Below are positions 1-8,319 of a stretch of 64,000 bases of DNA, one piece after another. Made by a program: the position numbers and the translations under genes. The stretch is taken from positions 30,339 to 94,338 of the forward strand of contig NZ_AZUZ01000006.1 in assembly GCF_000513955.1 (NCBI RefSeq), written 5' to 3'. The notes under the pieces were generated by a model that did no database searches, was not told the origin of the DNA, and saw nothing but the letters and a program-made list of their open reading frames with translations. The first letter of the stretch is position 1; every line of letters starts with the position of its first letter. Source of the DNA: Pseudoxanthomonas suwonensis J47. Lineage in GTDB: Bacteria; Pseudomonadota; Gammaproteobacteria; Xanthomonadales; Xanthomonadaceae.

Positions 1-2765
1 CGGTGGATCTCCGACGGACCGGTGGTGGCGACCACGTCGGCCACGGCCGACAGGGTCACCGGCCGGCTGCTGCCGGGGTTCACGATCAGCCGGCGGATGC
101 TATCCACCGAGGCGCGGTCGTTCTCCTGGGCGCGCACCAGCACGTCGATCTTGCGGTCGCGGAAGCTGTAGCGCGTGGCCACTTCGCCGCGCACCTTCTT
201 CACCACCACGTCGGCGATCTGGCGCGTGGTCAGGCCTAGCGCGCCGGCACGCTCCTGGTCGAAGCGGATCTGGATCTCCGGGAAGCCCTGCTCCACCGTC
301 GACTTGACGTCGGCGTAATGCGGGTTGGCGCGCAGCATCGCCGCCAGCTTCTGCCCGGCCTGCTCGATCGAGGCCAGGTCCTGGCCGCGCAGTTCCACTT
401 CCAGCGGCGTGGACGAGCTCAGCAGCTGCGGCCGGCTGAAGTCGACCTGCGCGCCCGGCTGCCCGGCCATCGAGGCACGCAGCGCCTCGGTGGTGGCCTG
501 CTCGACGCGGGCGCTGCCGCCGTTGGCCATGACCACGGTCAGCTTGCCGATGTTCTCGCCGCTCTCGGTGGGGTTGGCGTCCAGCCGGGTCCCGCTGCCG
601 CTGACGCCGTACAGCGCCTGGATGCCCTCGGCACTGGCGTGCTTGCGCTGCAGCTCGCGGACCAGCGCGTCGGTCTGCGCCAGCGGCGTGCCCGGCGGCA
701 GCTTCACGGTCATCTCGAAGCGGTCCTGGGCCAGCTGCGGGATCAGGTCGGCGCCCAGGTACGGCACCGCCAGCAGGGTCGCGGCGAAGGCGCCGGCGGC
801 CAGCCCCAGCACCAGCTTCGGCCGCGTCAGCGAGGCTGGCAGCAGGCGCATGTAGCCCGCCTCGGCGCGGTGGTACGGCGCCATCGCCAGGTCGCTGGCC
901 TTACGCATCACCGGGCCGACCACGCGGACCACGCCGCGCCACAGCCGCACCACCAGCCAGGCGGCACCGAAGAACAGCCCGCGCACCAGCGCACCGACGC
1001 CACGCCCAGTCGCCGCCACCGGCTTCTGCCAGCGCGACTGCGGACGCCACTGCGGATGCGGCGCCTCTTCCGGGAAGGCCAGCGGCGGCCGGCCCTTCAG
1101 CGAGCTCAGCATCGGGATCAGGGTCATGGCCACGACCAGCGAGATCGCAATGGCGATGGCCACGGTCAGCGCCTGGTCGCGGAACAGCTGGCCGGCGATG
1201 CCCTGCACGAACACCAGCGGCAGGAACACGGCGATGGTGGTCAGCGTGGAGGCCACGACCGCCATGCTCACCTCGCGGGTGCCGGTGATCGCCGCCTGCA
1301 GGATGCCCAGGCCGCGTTCGCGCGCCCTGGCGATGCTCTCCAGCACCACGATCGAGTCGTCCACCACCAGGCCGGTGGCCAGCGCCAGGCCGCCCAGCGA
1401 CATCACGTTCAGGCTCAGGTCCAGCTGGTCCATGAAGAAGAACGTGGTGATGATCGACACCGGCAGCGACAGGCTGATGACGAAGGTGCTCCAGCCGTCG
1501 CGCAGGAACAGGAAAATGATCAGGATCGCCAGGATGCCGCCGATGACCGCGTCCTTCTTGACGTCGGCGATGGCGTGCTCGATGAACAGCGACTGGTCGT
1601 CGATGATGGTCAGGTCGACATCCGGCGGGACCTGCCGCTTCAGCTGCTCCAGGCGCGCCTTCAGCGCCTTGGCAGTGGCCACGGTGTTCGCGTCGCCTTC
1701 CTTGTAGATCGCCAGCTCGACCGCTTCCTTGCCGGCCAGGCGGATGATCGCCTCGCGCTCCTTGTAGCCCTGGCGCACCACGGCCACGTCCTTCAGGCGC
1801 ACCGGCATGCCGCCGGCGATGGCGCTGCTGTTCGAGGACGAGGCGCTCTGCACCGACTGGGCCGCGGCCAGCACGCTGGCGTTGCCCGAGGCGGCGGCGA
1901 TCGCCGCCATCTGCTGGGCCGCCGCGGCCGCGGCGTTGTCGCCGCCGCTCTGCGTGGTTACCAGCATCTCGCGGATCTCCTCCACGGTGGCGAACTGGTT
2001 GACCGTGCGCACCAGGTAGCGCTGCGAGCCTTCCTCCAGGCGGCCGCCGGAGATGTTGATGTTCTCCTGCTGCAGTCGCTGGATGACGGTGTCGATCGGC
2101 AGATTCAGCTGGGCCAGCTTCTGCTGGTCGATCTCGACCTGGATCTCGTCCTCCAGGCCGCCGCCGACCTTGACCGCGGCCACGCCGGCGACCGGCTCCA
2201 GGCGCTTCTTCAGGTCCTCGTCGGCATAGCGGCGCAGCCCGGTCAGCACGCGCACGCTCTCGGCCTCGCTGGCGGTGTCGCCCTTGGCCGACAGGGCCAG
2301 GCGCAGGATCGGCTCGGTCGACGGATTGAAGCGCAGCAGCACCGGGGCCTTGGCCTCCAGCGGCAGCGACAGCACCTCCATCTTGTCGCGGACTTCCAGG
2401 CTGGCCTGGTCCATGTCCGTGCCCCAGGCGAACTCCAGCACCACGTCGCTCTGGCCGGTGCGCGACACCGACTTGAGCTTGCGCAGGTTCTTCACCACGC
2501 CGACGGCTTCCTCCACCGGCTCGGTGATCAGGGTCTCGATCTCCGACGGCGCCGCGCCCGTGTACTCGGTGCGCACGGTCAGGGTCGGATAGCTCAGGTC
2601 CGGCAGCAGGTTGACCTTGAGGCTGCCCAGCGAGATCAGGCCGAACAGCACCATGGTCACGGTGATCATGGCGATGGTCACGCGGCGGCGGGTGGAGAAC
2701 TCCACCAGGCCGCCGCCCGGCCGGCCCGCGCCGGTCTCGTGCGGTCCGTGCACGGGGGCGCTCAC
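1..2765 (-). CDS. RND efflux pump permease (HAE1/AcrB type), partial
   Basis: Inner-membrane proton-driven permease of a tripartite efflux pump; the 3' end of the gene lies beyond base 1, so about 921 of an expected 1,050-1,150 residues are present. The start is GTG at 2765-2763, whose GTGA overlaps the stop of the membrane fusion gene, so the two are translationally coupled. After a short tail the first membrane helix (VTIAMITVTMVLFGLI) is followed by the PTLTVRTEY motif of the porter domain. The TM4 proton-relay aspartates are kept (GLVVDDSIVVLE). Two insertions are unusual: an Ala/Gln/Ser-rich stretch of about 50 residues just before MPVRLKDVAVV (about 1806-1957), and a long basic/aromatic segment between the two membrane halves (about 840-1100). 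Substrates cannot be read from sequence. Confidence 0.93.
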   Translation of the reverse strand, partial: MSAPVHGPHETGAGRPGGGLVEFSTRRRVTIAMITVTMVLFGLISLGSLKVNLLPDLSYPTLTVRTEYTGAAPSEIETLITEPVEEAVGVVKNLRKLKSVSRTGQSDVVLEFAWGTDMDQASLEVRDKMEVLSLPLEAKAPVLLRFNPSTEPILRLALSAKGDTASEAESVRVLTGLRRYADEDLKKRLEPVAGVAAVKVGGGLEDEIQVEIDQQKLAQLNLPIDTVIQRLQQENINISGGRLEEGSQRYLVRTVNQFATVEEIREMLVTTQSGGDNAAAAAAQQMAAIAAASGNASVLAAAQSVQSASSSNSSAIAGGMPVRLKDVAVVRQGYKEREAIIRLAGKEAVELAIYKEGDANTVATAKALKARLEQLKRQVPPDVDLTIIDDQSLFIEHAIADVKKDAVIGGILAILIIFLFLRDGWSTFVISLSLPVSIITTFFFMDQLDLSLNVMSLGGLALATGLVVDDSIVVLESIARARERGLGILQAAITGTREVSMAVVASTLTTIAVFLPLVFVQGIAGQLFRDQALTVAIAIAISLVVAMTLIPMLSSLKGRPPLAFPEEAPHPQWRPQSRWQKPVAATGRGVGALVRGLFFGAAWLVVRLWRGVVRVVGPVMRKASDLAMAPYHRAEAGYMRLLPASLTRPKLVLGLAAGAFAATLLAVPYLGADLIPQLAQDRFEMTVKLPPGTPLAQTDALVRELQRKHASAEGIQALYGVSGSGTRLDANPTESGENIGKLTVVMANGGSARVEQATTEALRASMAGQPGAQVDFSRPQLLSSSTPLEVELRGQDLASIEQAGQKLAAMLRANPHYADVKSTVEQGFPEIQIRFDQERAGALGLTTRQIADVVVKKVRGEVATRYSFRDRKIDVLVRAQENDRASVDSIRRLIVNPGSSRPVTLSAVADVVATTGPSEIH

Positions 2766-3904
2766 TGGCCGGCACCCGTGGCTGCGGCGCCGGTACCGGC
2801 AACGGCCTTGTCGGCCTGCTTGCCGTTGGCAGCGGTGATCACCTGCACCGCACTACCCTCGCGCAGCGCGACCTTGCCGGCGGTGACCACCTGCTCGCCC
2901 GGCTTGATGCCTTCGCGCACCTCGATCCACTCGCCGTCGGCGTAGCCGACCTTGACCGGCACGCGCGAGGCCTTGCCATCGCGGATCACGAACATCGCCG
3001 GGTCGCCGTCGTCGAGCAGGGCCACGCGCGGCACCACCAGCGCGTCGGGGCGCTGGTCGTAGTCGATGCGGATGCGGCCGAACATGCCCGGCTGCAGCGC
3101 GCCGCCGCCGTCGAAGGCGGCGATCACGCGGAAGGTGCCGCTGCCGGCGTCCACCACCGGGGCGACGCGGTCGACCACGCCCTGGAACGCCCGGCCCGGC
3201 AGCGCGTCGACCTGCATCAGCACCGGCAGGCCGGCCTTCATCGTCGCCAGCTCGCGCTCGGGCACGTTGAGCGTGGCCTCCAGGCGCGAGTCGTCGACGA
3301 TGCGCAGGATCGGGGTGTTGATCTGCACGAAGTTGCCCGGCTTGATCGAACGCGACGCGACCACGCCGGAGATCGGCGCTTCCACCGTGGTGTACGACAG
3401 CTCCAGGCGGGTCATGTTGTACGTGGCGCGGGCGTTCTCCAGGTCGTAGCGCATCTGGTCGACCTCGCCGGCGCTGATCAGCTGCTGGGCGACCAGCTGC
3501 TGGGCGCGCTTGTAGTTGTTCTCCAGCTTGCGCATCTGCGCCTCGGCCTGGGCGACGCTCAGGCGGGCGCGGTCCGGATCCAGCCGCAGCAGCGGTTGCC
3601 CGGCCTTGACCTGCTGCCCTTCCTCGACCAGCACGGCCAGGGCCACGCCGGAGGTCTTGGCCACGACCTGGGACTCGGCCCGCGGCTCCAGTGCGGCGGT
3701 GCCGGCGTAGCTGGCGGCGATTGGCCGGCGCGCGGCCTCGACCACCTCGACCGGGATGGCCTCCACCTCGGACGACTTGGTCTGGGCCTGGGCCTCGGCC
3801 GGGCCGGCCCCGCCCTTGCAGGCGGCCAGGGTGGTGGCGATGACGAGTGCGAGGGCGGCGGTGCGCAGTCCGTTGCGCAGGTACGCGGAGTGGCGGCTGG
3901 CCAT
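2762..3904 (-). CDS. RND efflux periplasmic adaptor (membrane fusion protein)
   Basis: Periplasmic adaptor of 380 residues that links the RND permease to an outer-membrane channel. The start at 3904 gives MASRHSAYLRNG followed by a lipoprotein signal ending in TTLAAC (lipobox Cys about residue 22). After a low-complexity linker come the beta-barrel/lipoyl region (SYAGTAALEPR, VKAGQPLLRLDP), an alpha-helical hairpin (SVAQAEAQMRKLENNYKRAQ) and the returning lipoyl half (VEAPISGVVASRSIKPGNFV), the HlyD/AcrA order. It is the first gene of the operon and its TGA overlaps the permease GTG by four bases. No outer-membrane factor or regulator gene is seen on this side, so either may lie past base 1 or elsewhere. 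Confidence 0.93.
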   Translation of the reverse strand: MASRHSAYLRNGLRTAALALVIATTLAACKGGAGPAEAQAQTKSSEVEAIPVEVVEAARRPIAASYAGTAALEPRAESQVVAKTSGVALAVLVEEGQQVKAGQPLLRLDPDRARLSVAQAEAQMRKLENNYKRAQQLVAQQLISAGEVDQMRYDLENARATYNMTRLELSYTTVEAPISGVVASRSIKPGNFVQINTPILRIVDDSRLEATLNVPERELATMKAGLPVLMQVDALPGRAFQGVVDRVAPVVDAGSGTFRVIAAFDGGGALQPGMFGRIRIDYDQRPDALVVPRVALLDDGDPAMFVIRDGKASRVPVKVGYADGEWIEVREGIKPGEQVVTAGKVALREGSAVQVITAANGKQADKAVAGTGAAATGAGQ

Positions 3905-3949
3905 GGAGGTATCCGTTGGGTGGTCTGAGGGGGGGCCCGGGGTGGGCAC

Positions 3950-3979
3950 GTGATCAGGTGTTGTATGCAAGTAGATCAC
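3950..3979. promoter_or_regulatory. Inverted repeat upstream of the efflux operon
   Basis: GTGATC (3950-3955) and GATCAC (3974-3979) form a six-base inverted repeat with an 18-base spacer, 46 bases upstream of the adaptor start. The spacing would suit a dimeric regulator such as a TetR- or MarR-type repressor, but no regulator gene is adjacent, so binding is only a guess. The rest of the 3905-4165 gap holds the cytochrome promoter described separately. Confidence 0.3.
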
Positions 3980-4068
3980 CCGGACGGCTGGGCGCCATGC
4001 GCCGAAGGTCATGGTGTCTCCCGACGGCCGGCCGGACCCCGGCATTGATCGCGCTCATGGACAGAAGT

Positions 4069-4097
4069 TTCCAGTTGCGCTAGCGCGTGGCTATACT
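4069..4097 (+). promoter_or_regulatory. Probable promoter of the cytochrome c pair
   Basis: A strong -10 box TATACT (4092-4097) has a weak -35 TTCCAG 17 bases upstream (4069-4074), giving an expected start near 4104 and a leader of about 60 bases to the first cytochrome. A perfect 10-base palindrome GCGCTAGCGC (4077-4086) sits between the two boxes, a place where a bound protein would block transcription; its role is inferred from position only. Confidence 0.45.
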
Positions 4098-4165
4098 GCG
4101 GCGACCTCGCGGCCGGCCCCATTCAGCCGGCCGTCCACCTTCCGCGACCGACCCCGGACCACCGA

Positions 4166-4564
4166 ATGATGCGCCCGCTGCCGCTAGCCGCCTGCCTTGC
4201 CCTGGTCTCCGTACTGACGTTCTCCGCCACCGCACAGGAGGCTGCCCCGGCAGCCGAAGCGCCGGCCACCGAGGCCGCCCCCGCCGCCGAAACCGCCCCG
4301 GCCCCCGCCGCCACCGGCAACCCCGAGGCCGGCCGCCAGCTGGCCTACACCTGCCAGGGCTGCCACGGCATCACCGGTTACAAGAACGCGTATCCCAGCT
4401 ACAAGGTGCCGAAGATCGGCGGCCAGTCGGCCGAGTACCTGGCCCAGGCCCTGCACGAGTACCAGGAGGGCAAGCGCAAGCACCCGACGATGCGCGCCCA
4501 GGCCGAGAGCTTCTCGGACCAGGACATCGCCGACATCGCCGCCTACCTGTCCACCCTCAAGTAA
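4166..4564 (+). CDS. Secreted class I cytochrome c
   Basis: Small periplasmic electron carrier of 132 residues. It has a Sec signal peptide (LPLAACLALVSVLTFSATAQ), an Ala/Pro/Glu-rich linker to about residue 50, and one haem-binding CQGCH (residues 63-67). A likely axial methionine lies in HPTMRAQAESF and the chain ends in a typical DIADIAAYLSTL helix. The spacing resembles one half of cytochrome c4. Translation could begin at either of two consecutive ATGs (4166 or 4169). The next gene, 15 bases on, is a second monohaem cytochrome, so the two probably act together as a split diheme c4-like pair feeding a terminal oxidase. The partner oxidase is not in the window. Confidence 0.9.
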   Translation: MMRPLPLAACLALVSVLTFSATAQEAAPAAEAPATEAAPAAETAPAPAATGNPEAGRQLAYTCQGCHGITGYKNAYPSYKVPKIGGQSAEYLAQALHEYQEGKRKHPTMRAQAESFSDQDIADIAAYLSTLK

Positions 4565-4579
4565 GAGCAGCCGCCACCC

Positions 4580-5020
4580 ATGCCGAACGCCGTGACCGCT
4601 TCGCGTCTAGCCATCGCCCTGACCGCCGCCCTGGTGCTGGCGGCCTGCTCCGGGCAGCAGGGTTCCCATTCCACCGAGGGCGAAGGCCACGCCCAGGCCA
4701 GTTCCTCGGCCGGCCTGCCCGACGGCCGCATCGCGGTCGGCGAGAAGCTGGCCAACGCCAAGGGCCAGGCCACCGGCCAGAGCTGCGTGGACTGCCATGG
4801 CGCCGAGGGCAATGCCCCGATCGACGCCAGCTACCCGAAGCTGGGCGGCCAGTACGCCGACTACATCGCCCACGCGCTGCAGCAGTACCGCGCCGGTGAC
4901 CGCCAGCACGCGCTGATGACCCCGCAGGCCACCGGCCTGGGCGACCAGGACATCGCCGACCTGGCCGCGTACTTCGGCTCGCGCCCCTCGCAGCTGCGCG
5001 ACCTGGCCGGCGCCCAGTAA
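4580..5020 (+). CDS. Lipoprotein cytochrome c
   Basis: A 146-residue monohaem cytochrome with a lipoprotein signal (ALVLAAC, lipidated Cys at residue 23) instead of a cleavable Sec peptide, so it should be membrane-anchored where its upstream partner is soluble. The haem site is CVDCH (residues 69-73), with a likely Met ligand in HALMTPQATG and a closing DIADLAAYFGS helix. It starts 15 bases after the first cytochrome and the pair ends at a strong terminator at 5047. An anchored plus a soluble carrier is a sensible relay between a membrane dehydrogenase and an oxidase; that role is inferred. Confidence 0.9.
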   Translation: MPNAVTASRLAIALTAALVLAACSGQQGSHSTEGEGHAQASSSAGLPDGRIAVGEKLANAKGQATGQSCVDCHGAEGNAPIDASYPKLGGQYADYIAHALQQYRAGDRQHALMTPQATGLGDQDIADLAAYFGSRPSQLRDLAGAQ

Positions 5021-5046
5021 GGCCCCGTCCGCCGACGCGACACCCC

Positions 5047-5076
5047 GGAGGCCCGCGCAAGCGGGCCTCCGCTTTT
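5047..5076 (+). terminator. Rho-independent terminator after the cytochromes
   Basis: A perfect 10-bp GC stem (5047-5056 with 5061-5070) is closed by a GCAA tetraloop of the GNRA type and followed by GCTTTT. It lies 27 bases past the second cytochrome stop and closes that operon. Confidence 0.85.
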
Positions 5077-5109
5077 CCGCGATCACGGAACCGCGGCGCC
5101 CGGCCGGGG

Positions 5110-5115
5110 CACAAT
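5110..5115 (+). promoter_or_regulatory. -10 box immediately before the ABC exporter
   Basis: CACAAT lies five bases before the ATG at 5121. If used, transcription would begin at or next to the start codon and the mRNA would be leaderless. No convincing -35 element is visible. The same arrangement recurs at 39423, 41065 and 49789. Confidence 0.4.
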
Positions 5116-5120
5116 GCGGC

Positions 5121-6998
5121 ATGGCCACGCCCCGCCCCGCCGCCAAGCCGCGCCGCGAGCGCAGCACCCCCAGCCTGCGCGAGCGCTTCGACGCGATGCG
5201 CAACCTGCCGCCGTTCCTGCGCCAGATCTGGCAGACCAGCCCCGGCCTGACCCTGGCCAGCCTCGGCCTGCGCCTGCTGCGCGCGCTGATGCCGGTGGTC
5301 TCGCTGTACATCGGCAAGCTGATCATCGACGAGGCGATCCGGGTGGTCGGCCTGGGCCTGTCCTTCGACGGCCTCGGCGACGCCCTGCGCAGCGGCGCCC
5401 TCGACCACCTGCTGTGGCTGCTGGGCGTGGAACTGGCGCTGGCCGTGGCCTCGGACTTCCTCGGCCGGATGGTCAGCTACGCCGACGGCCTGCTCTCGGA
5501 GCTGTTCACCAACGCCAGCAGCATCCGCCTGATGGAGCATGCGGCGACCCTGGACCTGGAGGACTTCGAGGACCCGGACCTGCAGGACCGGCTGGACCGC
5601 GCCCGGCGCCTGACCATGAGCCGGATGAACCTGATGAGCCAGCTGTTCGGCCAGGTCCAGGACGCGGTCACCGTCATCGCCTTCGCCATCGGCCTGCTGG
5701 TCTACGCGCCGTGGCTGATCCTGCTGCTGGCGGTGGCGCTGGTCCCGGCCTTCGTCGGCGAGGCCCACTTCAACGCGCTGGGCTATTCGCTCAACTACCA
5801 GTGGACCCCGGAGCGGCGCCAGCTGGAATACCTGCGCCAGACCGGCGCCAGCGTCGAGACCGCCAAGGAGGTGAAGATCTTCAACCTCCACCGCTTCCTG
5901 ATCGACCGCTACCGGACCCTGGCGCAGAAGTTCTACCTGGCCAACCGGGCGCTGGCGCGCAAGCGCGCCCTGTGGGGCACGCTGCTGGCCGCGCTGGGTA
6001 CGCTGGGCTACTACGTGGCCTACGCCTACATCGCCTGGCGCACCGTGCGCGGCGACTTCAGCATCGGCGACCTGACCTTCCTGGCCGGCAGCTTCCGCCG
6101 CCTGCGCCAGCTGCTGGAAGGCCTGCTGGTCGGCTTCTCCCAGGTCGCCGGGCAGGCCCTGTACCTGGACGACCTGTACTCGTTCTTCGAGATCGAGCCG
6201 GAGATCGCCTCGCGCCCGGACGCGGTGCCGGTGCCGCGGCCGATCGAGCGCGGCTTCGTCTTCGAGAACGTCGGCTTCCGCTATCCCGGCGCCGAGCACT
6301 GGGCGCTGCGCGGACTGGAATTCGAGCTGCGCGCCGGCGAGGTGCTGGCCCTGGTCGGCGAGAACGGCGCCGGCAAGACCACCCTGGTCAAGCTGCTGGC
6401 GCGCCTGTACGACCCGGACGAGGGCCGGATCCTGCTCGACGGCCGCGACCTGCGCGACTACGACCTGGACGACCTGCGCGCCAACATCGGGGTGATCTTC
6501 CAGGACTTCGTCCGCTACCACCTCACCGCCGGCGAGAACATCGGCGTGGGCCGGATCGAGGCGATGGACGACATCGGGCGGATCCGCGCCGCCGCCCACC
6601 GGGCCATGGCCGACGAGGTCATCGAGCCGCTGCCGGAAGGCTACGACCAGCTGGTCGGGCGCCGCTTCAAGACCGGCGTGGACCTCTCCGGCGGGCAGTG
6701 GCAGAAGATCGCGATCGCCCGCGCCTACATGCGCGACGCCCAGGTCATGATCCTCGACGAGCCGACCGCGGCGCTGGACGCGCGCAGCGAGTTCGAGGTC
6801 TTCCAGCGCTTCAAGGAGCTGTCGCACGACCGCACCGCGGTGCTGATCTCGCACCGCTTCTCCAGCGTGCGCATGGCCGACCGGATCCTGGTGCTGGCCG
6901 GCGGCAAGGTCGAGGCGTCCGGCACCCATGCCGAACTGATGGCGCAGGGCGGCCGCTACGCGGAATTGTTCGAGCTGCAGGCGGCCGGCTATCGTTGA
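5121..6998 (+). CDS. ABC exporter, fused permease and ATPase
   Basis: Half-transporter of 625 residues with the membrane domain first (six predicted helices within about residues 40-330) and the nucleotide-binding domain second. Walker A is GENGAGKTT (residues 413-421), the signature is LSGGQWQKIAIARA and Walker B is VMILDEPTAALD; the H-loop reads LISHRFSSV. The Q-loop (IFQDFVRYHLTAGENIG) resembles exporters often annotated as antibiotic or peptide ABC transporters. It should work as a homodimer in the inner membrane. No dedicated substrate gene is adjacent, so the cargo is unknown. The chosen start follows the -10 box directly and gives a basic N-terminus. Confidence 0.93.
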   Translation: MATPRPAAKPRRERSTPSLRERFDAMRNLPPFLRQIWQTSPGLTLASLGLRLLRALMPVVSLYIGKLIIDEAIRVVGLGLSFDGLGDALRSGALDHLLWLLGVELALAVASDFLGRMVSYADGLLSELFTNASSIRLMEHAATLDLEDFEDPDLQDRLDRARRLTMSRMNLMSQLFGQVQDAVTVIAFAIGLLVYAPWLILLLAVALVPAFVGEAHFNALGYSLNYQWTPERRQLEYLRQTGASVETAKEVKIFNLHRFLIDRYRTLAQKFYLANRALARKRALWGTLLAALGTLGYYVAYAYIAWRTVRGDFSIGDLTFLAGSFRRLRQLLEGLLVGFSQVAGQALYLDDLYSFFEIEPEIASRPDAVPVPRPIERGFVFENVGFRYPGAEHWALRGLEFELRAGEVLALVGENGAGKTTLVKLLARLYDPDEGRILLDGRDLRDYDLDDLRANIGVIFQDFVRYHLTAGENIGVGRIEAMDDIGRIRAAAHRAMADEVIEPLPEGYDQLVGRRFKTGVDLSGGQWQKIAIARAYMRDAQVMILDEPTAALDARSEFEVFQRFKELSHDRTAVLISHRFSSVRMADRILVLAGGKVEASGTHAELMAQGGRYAELFELQAAGYR

Positions 6999-7028
6999 GG
7001 CTTCCGCGCCCAACGACAGGATGCCGCC

Positions 7029-8213
7029 ATGCGCCGGCCGATTACCGCCAGCCTCACCCTCGCCCTTGCCCTGCCCTTCGTCCTGGCCGCCTGCCAGCCG
7101 CCGCAGGAGCCGGCCGCCTCCACGCCCGCGCCGGCCAGCGAACCGGCGCGCAACGTGGCCAGCGACCAGGGCCAGGCCAGCCTTACCATCATCGCCCGCG
7201 GCCTGTCGCATCCGTGGGCGGTGGCGCCGCTGCCGGACGGCGGCTTCCTGGTCACCGAGCGCGGCGGCAGCCTGCGCCGCATCGGCGCCGACGGCAGCGT
7301 TTCCGCGCCGCTGGCGGGGGTGCCCGAGGTTTCCGCCCGCGGCCAGGGCGGCCTGCTCGACGTGGCCCTGGCGCCGGACTTCGCCAGCAGCCGGCGCATC
7401 TACCTCAGCTATGCCGAGCCGGGCGAAGGCGGCCTGTCCGGCACGGCCGCGGCCTACGCCACCCTGGGCGACGACCGCCTCGAAGGCCTGACCGTCATCT
7501 ACCGCCAGGAACCCAAGCTCAACACCGAGAACCACTACGGCTCGCGCTTCGCCTTCGACGGCAAGGGCCACGTCTTCATCAGCCAGGGCGAGCGCACCCT
7601 GAAGATGATGTCGCAGGAGCTGGACAAGCTGCAGGGCAAGCTGGTGCGCCTGGACCTCGACGGCAACGTGCCGGACGACAACCCCTTCGTCGGCCAGGCC
7701 GGCGCCCGCCCGGAAATCTGGAGCTACGGCCACCGCAACTCGCAGGGCCTGGCCTTCGACCCGCGCACCGGCAAGCTGTGGGAGAGCGAGCACGGCCCGC
7801 GCGGCGGCGACGAGATCAACCTGCCGAAGCCCGGCCGCAACTACGGCTGGCCGGTCATCACCCATGGCATCGACTACTCCGGCAAGCCGATCGCCGAGGC
7901 CGTCGGCAAGGAGAAGGACGGCATGGAGCCGCCGCACTTCGTCTTCGAGGTCTCGCCGGGCCTGTCGGGCATGGCCTTCTACACCGGCCGCCCCGGCAAG
8001 CCGTGGAACGACAGCCTGTTCCTGGGCTCGCTGGCCCAGCGCAACCTGATCCGCCTGCAGCTGGAAGGCGACCGGGTGGTCGGCGAGGAACGCCTGCTGG
8101 GCGACCTGGGCGAGCGCATCCGCGACGTCCGCCTGGGCCCGGACGGCAACCTCTACCTGGTGACCGACGAGGACGACGGCAAGCTGCTGAGGCTGGCGCC
8201 GCCGCAGGGCTGA
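7029..8213 (+). CDS. PQQ-dependent soluble aldose sugar dehydrogenase, lipoprotein
   Basis: A 394-residue protein of the glucose/sorbosone dehydrogenase (GSDH, YliI-like) beta-propeller family, which oxidises aldoses with PQQ in the periplasm. The signal LALALPFVLAAC marks a lipoprotein. Family motifs present are GLSHPWAVAPLPDG, RGGSLRRI, GGLLDVALAPDF, ENHYGSRFAFDGKG, YGHRNSQGLAFDP, SEHGPRGGDEIN, NYGWPVI and FLGSLAQRNLIRL. It lies 30 bases after the ABC exporter and could be read through from it. PQQ synthesis genes are not in the window. The activity is family-based; E. coli YliI has broad, weak sugar specificity. Confidence 0.9.
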   Translation: MRRPITASLTLALALPFVLAACQPPQEPAASTPAPASEPARNVASDQGQASLTIIARGLSHPWAVAPLPDGGFLVTERGGSLRRIGADGSVSAPLAGVPEVSARGQGGLLDVALAPDFASSRRIYLSYAEPGEGGLSGTAAAYATLGDDRLEGLTVIYRQEPKLNTENHYGSRFAFDGKGHVFISQGERTLKMMSQELDKLQGKLVRLDLDGNVPDDNPFVGQAGARPEIWSYGHRNSQGLAFDPRTGKLWESEHGPRGGDEINLPKPGRNYGWPVITHGIDYSGKPIAEAVGKEKDGMEPPHFVFEVSPGLSGMAFYTGRPGKPWNDSLFLGSLAQRNLIRLQLEGDRVVGEERLLGDLGERIRDVRLGPDGNLYLVTDEDDGKLLRLAPPQG

Positions 8214-8282
8214 GGCAGGCCTGGGACGGTGCCGGCCGGGCCCGGCACTGATCCTGCTCAAGGCCGGTTGGGGACGGTCGGC

Positions 8283-8288
8283 TACAAT
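8283..8288 (+). promoter_or_regulatory. -10 box upstream of ferredoxin-NADP reductase
   Basis: TACAAT at 8283-8288 lies 31 bases before the start codon at 8320 in the only clear gap between the sugar dehydrogenase and fpr. No good -35 match is visible at the usual distance. Confidence 0.45.
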
Positions 8289-8319
8289 AACCGGGATAAG
8301 TCCAACCCGACCTCCCCCG

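Noticed and set aside
318..2945. 875-codon plus-strand frame over the RND genes
   Set aside because: Antisense shadow of a gene with clear RND motifs; no SD, no domain.
4557..8261. 1,234-codon open frame on the minus strand across the cytochrome, ABC and sugar dehydrogenase genes
   Set aside because: It runs antisense through three well-supported genes and a terminator, with compositional bias typical of shadow frames.
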